Below are positions 14,974 to 18,330 of a DNA stretch of 18,330 nt, piece after piece; the stretch's first letter is position 1; each line of letters begins with the position of its first letter. Under the pieces are notes generated by a model. It was not told where the DNA came from. It was given only the letters and a program-made list of their open reading frames with translations, and made no database searches. The position numbers and the translations under genes are program-made. Source of the DNA: Candidatus Pacearchaeota archaeon. Lineage in GTDB: Archaea; Nanobdellota; Nanobdellia; Pacearchaeales; GW2011-AR1. The DNA lies in assembly GCA_016186375.1 (NCBI GenBank), contig JACPLS010000073.1, forward strand, positions 1-18,330, given 5' to 3'.

Positions 14974-15017
14974 TATACAATTCTGTTTAAAAGTAGTATA
15001 TTCAACAGAATTGTATA
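14974..15017. repeat. Inverted repeat 3 between rfcS and the 15054 gene
   Basis: Perfect 14-bp arms TATACAATTCTGTT (14974-14987) and AACAGAATTGTATA (15004-15017), 16-bp loop. It begins four bases after repeat 2 and ends about 8 bp before the TATA-like box of the next gene. Confidence 0.8.
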
Positions 15018-15025
15018 TAAGAGAT

Positions 15026-15033
15026 TTTAAATA
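15026..15033 (+). promoter_or_regulatory. TATA box of the 15054 gene
   Basis: TTTAAATA centred about 25 nt before the ATG at 15054, leaderless spacing. A second candidate, TATATAAG at 15014-15021, would give a leader of about 10 nt. Confidence 0.5.
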
Positions 15034-15053
15034 CAACATTCTTGTTCTGAAAA

Positions 15054-15404
15054 ATGGTTAAAATTGCGTTAAATCCAGGTTTAGCAAGATTATTAATTTC
15101 CCAAAGAGAAAGTGAGATAAGAGATGGGTCTTTACAATATATAGAAAAAGAGATTCAAGAAGGTAGATGGAAAAATATAAATCCAATATGGTTAACTCCC
15201 AATTTCTTAATCAATGGACTTTTTAGTGGAATATTGAGCTGGGAGTGGCATCCGACTCTCAAGCCTCTTATAATTTATAACGGGTATCATAGACTGAAAA
15301 AAGGCCTTGAACATAGTCTACCGATTGTTGCATATATCAGATATTCTCCATTCAATCCAAAGATGCCTGAAGATGAAATATTAATTGAAGATATAAATTA
15401 CTAG
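15054..15404 (+). CDS. Small protein with ParB-like NGYHR motif
   Basis: 116 residues, soluble. The second half has PLIIYNGYHRLKKGLEHSLP (about 77-96) then IVAYIRY, which resembles the G-x-HR box and following strand of the ParB/sulfiredoxin-like fold (a hydrophobic strand, D/N-G-x-H-R, helix, then L-P-V strand). The first half (ALNPGLARLLISQRESEIRDG, then WLTPNFLINGLF) is not recognised. Too short for a full partition ParB: no helix-turn-helix domain follows. Divergent from rfcS, with three large inverted repeats between them, so it may bind them or be controlled by the same factor (inference). Ends in TAG. Confidence 0.6.
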   Translation: MVKIALNPGLARLLISQRESEIRDGSLQYIEKEIQEGRWKNINPIWLTPNFLINGLFSGILSWEWHPTLKPLIIYNGYHRLKKGLEHSLPIVAYIRYSPFNPKMPEDEILIEDINY

Positions 15405-15458
15405 ATTTTTGCCCATATAGAATTAGTCCTTGAATTATAGGCAAAAATAAGAAATTAA

Positions 15459-15575
15459 TTACGCCGCTCTTAATCTATGCATTTTTCTTCTGCGCCTTTC
15501 TTTCTTAATGCGTTTTCTCTGCCATTTCCAACGCATTTGGTTTTTCTTCTTCCACCTTCGTGATGATCGTTTCAT
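15459..15575 (-). CDS. rpl41e: Ribosomal protein eL41 (L41e), N-terminally extended
   Basis: The smallest ribosomal protein, a single basic helix bridging the two subunits. The last 25 residues, from an internal Met (15536), read MRWKWQRKRIKKERRRRK then MHRLRAA, matching the length and the MRxKWxKKRxRR style of archaeal eL41. The frame continues upstream to an ATG at 15575, adding 13 residues (MKRSSRRWKKKNQ). That upstream ATG lies about 25 nt from TTTAAATATA, ideal for a leaderless start, while no good ribosome-binding site precedes the inner Met, so I choose the 38-residue form. 21 of 38 residues are Lys or Arg. Shares its TATA region with the divergent kinase gene. Too short for most gene callers. 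Confidence 0.85.
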   Translation of the reverse strand: MKRSSRRWKKKNQMRWKWQRKRIKKERRRRKMHRLRAA

Positions 15576-15594
15576 ATTTCTATGAAAAAGAGAG

Positions 15595-15604
15595 TATATT
15601 TAAA
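15595..15604. promoter_or_regulatory. Shared bidirectional TATA box
   Basis: TATATTTAAA reads as a TATA box on both strands. Its centre is about 25 nt from the eL41 ATG (15575) and about 27 nt from the kinase ATG (15627); the ATGs are only 51 bp apart. Confidence 0.65.
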
Positions 15605-15626
15605 GCTTGCTGGAGCTTAAAATTTC

Positions 15627-16094
15627 ATGACATTGGAGAATGAAACAATTGATATGGGAATAATTAAGAATCTCACTAGAATTCTTGAGTATTATAAAGA
15701 TAAGCGAGTTCTTGTAGTGGGGACGACTTGTACCGGAAAATCTACTCTTCTTAAAAAGATTGAAGGAGCGCAGGATATGGATGATTTGGTTTTTCCTCTT
15801 CTTTCTAAAGAAGAAAGAAATTATGTCTGCCAAACTCCGTGGACTGAAGAAATAGGAAAAACAATGACAAGATTAACAAGAGAAAAGGTGAAAGTTGAAG
15901 CTGGAAAACCGGTATTTGGAACTGTATTATTGGATTGCGACTTTATTGTATATTTAAACATCAGTGAATATTTATTGAATGAGAGATGCAAGGAGAGAAA
16001 AGTGACATATGAAGATGCAACAAAGATGAATGAACAAATAAGGAAAGAAGTAAAAACTTCAGGTATAAGAACTATTGAATTTGTTGTTGGTTAA
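15627..16094 (+). CDS. Small P-loop NTPase, kinase-like
   Basis: 155 residues with Walker A GTTCTGKST at about 32-40 (preceded by the strand RVLVVG), so it binds ATP or GTP. Size and layout match the shikimate/nucleotide kinase-type P-loop fold: DMDDLVFPLLSKEERNYVCQ after the first helix, then VFGTVLLDCDFIVYLNIS (strands 3-4), a lid-like LLNERCKERKVTYEDA, and a C-terminal strand RTIEFVV. The acidic DMDD may act as the base/metal site. I know this conserved unnamed type in archaea and bacteria, but not its substrate. ATG at 15627 is about 27 nt from the TATA box shared with eL41; an inner ATG at 15654 is possible. Confidence 0.82.
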   Translation: MTLENETIDMGIIKNLTRILEYYKDKRVLVVGTTCTGKSTLLKKIEGAQDMDDLVFPLLSKEERNYVCQTPWTEEIGKTMTRLTREKVKVEAGKPVFGTVLLDCDFIVYLNISEYLLNERCKERKVTYEDATKMNEQIRKEVKTSGIRTIEFVVG

Positions 16095-16133
16095 CAATTC
16101 AAAATTCGAGCTAAAAGACAGAAAGCTAAAGGT

Positions 16134-16433
16134 TTATCTGAATTGGTCGAGATTAAATTCACCTAAAGCATTATTTACACGATCATCAATCCAGCCACCA
16201 TTAGTAATGGTTTTATCTGCAAATAATTCTTCTGTCAAATCAGTTCTTCTTTGTAAATAATTCTTAAAACTATCACTTTCCATTAATTCTTTAACTGCTA
16301 GCATTCTTGCATTGAACGTTTCATTATCAGACTTTCTTTTTAGATACTAGTTTCTAGAAATTGTATATGCTACACCTATCGCGCCTGCAGAATAAACTAT
16401 TGCTTCAAAAATTTCTGCTATTTTTGGATCCAT
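16134..16433 (-). pseudogene. Small membrane protein gene with in-frame TAG
   Basis: Minus-strand frame from ATG at 16433 to TAA at 16134-16136, 98 residues if one TAG (16347-16349, codon 29) is passed over. Before the TAG: MDPKIAEIFEAIVYSAGAIG and VAYTISRN, one membrane helix. After it: YLKRKSDNETFNARMLAVKE, then RRTDLTEELFADKTITNGGW, a helical cytoplasmic tail. No other damage is seen, and the promoter is intact: TTTATAAA is centred 26-27 nt before the ATG. Either a fresh nonsense mutation, a sequencing error, or recoded UAG. Other genes here end normally at TAG. Family unknown. Confidence 0.7.
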
Positions 16434-16455
16434 ATATTATAGAATTATTCCTAGC

Positions 16456-16465
16456 TTTATAAATC
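16456..16465 (-). promoter_or_regulatory. TATA box of TAG-interrupted gene
   Basis: GATTTATAAA on the minus strand, centred 26-27 nt before the ATG at 16433. Confidence 0.6.
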
Positions 16466-16597
16466 TTTCTTTATAATACTACTCTAAAGTTAAAATTAAT
16501 CTCGTCCAAGTTCCGAACTCAAAATCTTTCGGATTTTACTCCGTTTTTCTCTTCTCATCTTGTTAAATTGTGAAGGTTAAATCAGAAAATATAAAGA

Positions 16598-16605
16598 TTT
16601 AAATA
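16598..16605 (+). promoter_or_regulatory. TATA box of AbrB/RelE operon
   Basis: TTTAAATA centred about 26 nt before the ATG at 16627, leaderless spacing. Confidence 0.6.
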
Positions 16606-16609
16606 GTAT

Positions 16610-16625
16610 GTAAGACATTTCTTAC
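16610..16625. promoter_or_regulatory. Palindromic operator of AbrB/RelE pair
   Basis: GTAAGA-CATT-TCTTAC directly before the ATG at 16627, covering the expected transcription start. Half-site core TAAGA is shared with the operator at 3107-3130. Confidence 0.6.
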
Positions 16626-16626
16626 T

Positions 16627-16896
16627 ATGGTAGAAATAGAAACAACTAAGATGAGTTCAAAAGGTCAAGTAGTAATACCTTCTAGTTTTAGAAAGCATAT
16701 TAAAGAAGGAGACACTCTAATAGTATTGAAAAATAATGAGCAAATTATCTTAAAACCTGCCAGTGCAATGGATAAACAACTTGCAGAAGATATTAAGTTT
16801 GCTAAAAGAACTGAAGAAGCCTGGAAAGATATAGAAGAAGGAAAAGGCGTTAGAATGAATGTTGCTGATTTTCTTAAAGAAATGAAAAATTGGTAA
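16627..16896 (+). CDS. AbrB/SpoVT-type antitoxin
   Basis: 89 residues. An AbrB swapped-hairpin DNA-binding domain occupies about 5-45 (TTKMSSKGQVVIPSSFRKHI, then KEGDTLIVLKNNEQIILKP). The acidic/basic helical tail (about 48-89) should bind and neutralise the RelE-type toxin encoded 8 bp downstream. Likely self-repressing through the palindrome over its transcription start. Paralogous in design to the antitoxin at 2811-3101 but clearly diverged, with a different toxin partner. Confidence 0.92.
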   Translation: MVEIETTKMSSKGQVVIPSSFRKHIKEGDTLIVLKNNEQIILKPASAMDKQLAEDIKFAKRTEEAWKDIEEGKGVRMNVADFLKEMKNW

Positions 16897-16904
16897 AATA
16901 ATAT

Positions 16905-17153
16905 ATGGTAAAAGAAATAATCCGTGCACCTAGGTTTATTCAACAAATTAAGAAGATTGACGGTAGTCTTATTGAAAGGGTTCAGAAACTAATTATCAAA
17001 ATCATCAATGACCCAGAAATCGGTAAACCGATGAGATTTGATAGAAAAGGTACAAGAGAAGTTTACATTCAACCATTTAGATTGTCGTATAGCTTTGACA
17101 AAGAGAAAGACGTTATATACTTATTAGAGATTTATCATAAAGACGAACAATAA
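16905..17153 (+). CDS. relE: RelE/ParE-superfamily toxin
   Basis: 82 residues, the normal size for this family. Two N-terminal helices (RFIQQIKKID and LIERVQKLIIKIINDPEIGK) lead to the beta-sheet core PMRFDRKGTREVYIQPFRLS, then YSFDKEKDVIYLLEIYHKDEQ. The pattern G-x-R-E-V-Y-I-x-x-F-R-L-x-Y and the end I-x-x-I-x-H-K-D is typical of archaeal RelE ribosome-dependent mRNA interferases; ParE-type gyrase poisons share the fold, so the target is not certain. Encoded 8 bp after an AbrB antitoxin; no strong ribosome-binding site, so translation probably couples to the antitoxin. Confidence 0.9.
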   Translation: MVKEIIRAPRFIQQIKKIDGSLIERVQKLIIKIINDPEIGKPMRFDRKGTREVYIQPFRLSYSFDKEKDVIYLLEIYHKDEQ

Positions 17154-17297
17154 TTATTTATCAATTCTTTGAAAATTTTCTTTCTTCCAACATAAAATTC
17201 CTAAACTAATTCCGATTATACATGATAAACAATAGAAAGTACAATAGATAATGCTATTCTCCGATATAAAAGTCTTTAAAAACTTATAATATGGCAT
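17154..17297 (-). CDS. Possible 47-residue single-helix membrane protein
   Basis: Minus-strand ORF, ATG at 17297 to TAA at 17154-17156, starting MPYYKFLKTFISENS. Residues about 16-38 form one hydrophobic helix with four cysteines (YCTFYCLSC ... LC), and the end is basic (WKKENFQRIDK), a sensible membrane topology. It abuts the RelE stop on the opposite strand. Promoter evidence is weak (AATAATATGC about 24 nt upstream). Its start lies 12 bp from that of the plus-strand membrane protein gene, divergent. Confidence 0.4.
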   Translation of the reverse strand: MPYYKFLKTFISENSIIYCTFYCLSCIIGISLGILCWKKENFQRIDK

Positions 17298-17309
17298 ATT
17301 TTTATTAAA

Positions 17310-18002
17310 ATGACAGCATATTATTCAAAAGATGAATGGCAGATGCGGTTTGAAAAATGGAAATCTTCCCGGAATAAAAAATCCTCAGTGGTAATTGAAG
17401 AAAAACAAATACCCATAGAAATAAAAAATAACCATCAAATAATTACTCATCCATCAAAGATTACCAAATATAATTTTTTTCTTCTTTCAATTTTATTAGT
17501 TGTTATTGTTTTATTAGGTTATTTCTCTTTTAAAATCAATGTTTCCACATTTTATTTTTCTATGCTTATAGCATCATTCTTTATTCTTTGTTCATTATTC
17601 TTTACAATTCTGTTTGCACATAAGCTTTATGAAAAATCAATCCATCATTTAAATCCATTATTTGTATTATCTCTATCCTATTCAATAATAATAGCAAATA
17701 TGCTGTTAAGCCCAGAGATATATTCATTAGAATGGGCATTTTTGGGTTTTTTAGCCATTACGGTAGTTTTTTATGACTTTAAAATTGATTCCAGATTTTT
17801 AATACTTCCAGCACTGATTTTGTTAGGATACATACCTTTCCTATTAATTGGCGCTCAAAAAGAAATTGCAGAAACTATTGCAGTTTATGTTTATTACTTT
17901 CTTGTTGTTGGTGTCGGATTACAGATTGTAGAATATTATAAGAAAGCTCAAAATTCAATAGACTTTGAAAAGTTCATTGAAAAATTTAAGGGAGAGTTTT
18001 GA
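17310..18002 (+). CDS. Six-helix membrane protein, unknown function
   Basis: 230 residues. A charged cytoplasmic N-terminus of about 54 residues (YYSKDEWQMRFEKWKSSRNK, then Glu/Lys-rich) is followed by hydrophobic helices at about 55-73, 80-103, 114-133, 140-157, 161-180 and 185-207, and a charged C-terminal tail. DFKIDSR lies between helices 4 and 5. No known transporter or enzyme motif seen. The ATG follows TTATAAT (17284-17290) by about 23 nt. It ends in TGATG overlap with surE, and GGAGAG inside its last codons serves as surE's ribosome-binding site, so the two are co-expressed. Confidence 0.8.
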   Translation: MTAYYSKDEWQMRFEKWKSSRNKKSSVVIEEKQIPIEIKNNHQIITHPSKITKYNFFLLSILLVVIVLLGYFSFKINVSTFYFSMLIASFFILCSLFFTILFAHKLYEKSIHHLNPLFVLSLSYSIIIANMLLSPEIYSLEWAFLGFLAITVVFYDFKIDSRFLILPALILLGYIPFLLIGAQKEIAETIAVYVYYFLVVGVGLQIVEYYKKAQNSIDFEKFIEKFKGEF

Positions 18003-18330
18003 TGGCAGACGTTTTATTGACAAACGACGACGGCTACAAGTCAGTAGGCTTCCTTTCGCTGCTTAAGGAGATGTCAAGGCAGTTTTCAGTGGCTGCTGTA
18101 GCCCCTCCTGGCGAGAGAAGCTGGATAGGGAAGTCCATAACTGCAAGGCAGGCACTGGAGCTGAAAAAGGTAAAGGCAGGGGGCTTTGATGTCTTTTCTT
18201 TAAGCGGAACGCCTGCCGACTGCGTTCAGGTTGGGTTGTATGGTGCTCTGGATAAAAAGCCGAAGCTTGTTGTTTCAGGGATAAACCTCGGAGACAATTT
18301 AGGCCATGCGCAAACGCTCAGCTCAGGGAC
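18002..18330 (+). CDS. surE: SurE 5'/3'-nucleotidase, 3' end missing
   Basis: Removes phosphate from nucleoside monophosphates; cytoplasmic, metal-dependent. 109 complete codons are visible. Metal and active-site residues: N8-D9-D10-G in LLTNDDGYKS, APPGERSWIGKSIT (34-47; the RSWIGKS form is typical of archaeal SurE), SGTPADCVQ 68-76, and SGINLGDNLG with N95. The start overlaps the previous stop (TGATG), with GGAGAG five bases before ATG. Base composition is striking: about 51% GC by count over the visible part against about 27-30% in the gene before it, with G/C-ending codons (GGC, CTG, AAG, GCC), so the gene may be recently acquired, or the contig joined here. Confidence 0.95.
   Translation, partial: MADVLLTNDDGYKSVGFLSLLKEMSRQFSVAAVAPPGERSWIGKSITARQALELKKVKAGGFDVFSLSGTPADCVQVGLYGALDKKPKLVVSGINLGDNLGHAQTLSSG

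Noticed and set aside
14525..15061. Three plus-strand frames over the rfcS start and its upstream region
   Set aside because: Two are antisense to rfcS coding sequence; the third runs through the inverted repeats. No promoter fit and no protein-like composition.
16075..16260. Plus-strand 61-codon frame after the kinase
   Set aside because: Starts inside the kinase gene and runs antisense to the TAG-interrupted membrane gene; no independent start signal.
1..18330. UAG as a general sense codon in this genome
   Set aside because: rfcS ends at TAG at the normal family C-terminus, and the genes at 5489 and 15054 also end there, so TAG works as a stop; only occasional recoding remains possible.

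Overview
The window reads as AT-rich chromosomal DNA (mostly about 28-37% GC by eye) from an archaeon, most likely a small-genome DPANN lineage of the Woesearchaeota/Pacearchaeota type. The archaeal evidence is a clamp-loader pair (RFC small and large subunits), a 25-residue ribosomal protein eL41 core, AbrB-type antitoxins, a SurE of archaeal type, and many genes whose ATG lies about 26 nt after a TATA box (leaderless transcription) alongside a few with Shine-Dalgarno sites. The DPANN assignment is an inference from protein style, not a search result.

Left part (1-5.95 kb): a 5'-truncated class 2-like dihydroorotate dehydrogenase is followed, with ATGA overlaps, by a VKOR-family oxidoreductase and a four-helix membrane protein. 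Then comes decayed sequence: a TAG-interrupted reading frame and a short C-terminal remnant. After it lie an AbrB/PIN toxin-antitoxin pair on the minus strand with a palindromic operator, two very small plus-strand ORFs, a long coiled-coil protein, a second C-terminal remnant, a small four-cysteine protein and an unrecognised 152-residue protein.

Middle (5.96-11.72 kb): four minus-strand genes code for a membrane-tethered winged-helix regulator with an extracytoplasmic cysteine pair, a tiny membrane-anchored HExxH zincin, a C2H2 zinc finger joined through one membrane helix to a His/Cys-rich outer domain, and a short-chain dehydrogenase. On the plus strand follow Mn/Fe superoxide dismutase and a large surface beta-helix protein anchored at both ends.

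Right part (11.72-18.33 kb): a compact operon rfcS - conserved unknown - rfcL runs on the minus strand. Its promoter region holds three large inverted repeats with related arms, placed between rfcS and a divergent small protein with a ParB-like NGYHR motif. Next are eL41, not called by length-limited gene finding, and a small P-loop kinase, which diverge from one shared TATA box. A small membrane-protein gene with an intact leaderless promoter but an in-frame TAG follows, then an AbrB/RelE pair, a 47-codon membrane ORF, a six-helix membrane protein and the start of surE. surE is about 51% GC, far above its neighbours.

I found no CRISPR array, intact transposase, tRNA or rRNA. The most worthwhile leads are the inverted-repeat cluster before rfcS, the two TAG-interrupted genes, the N-terminally extended eL41 with its bidirectional promoter, the matching operator half-sites at the two toxin-antitoxin loci, and the membrane regulator/zincin neighbourhood.
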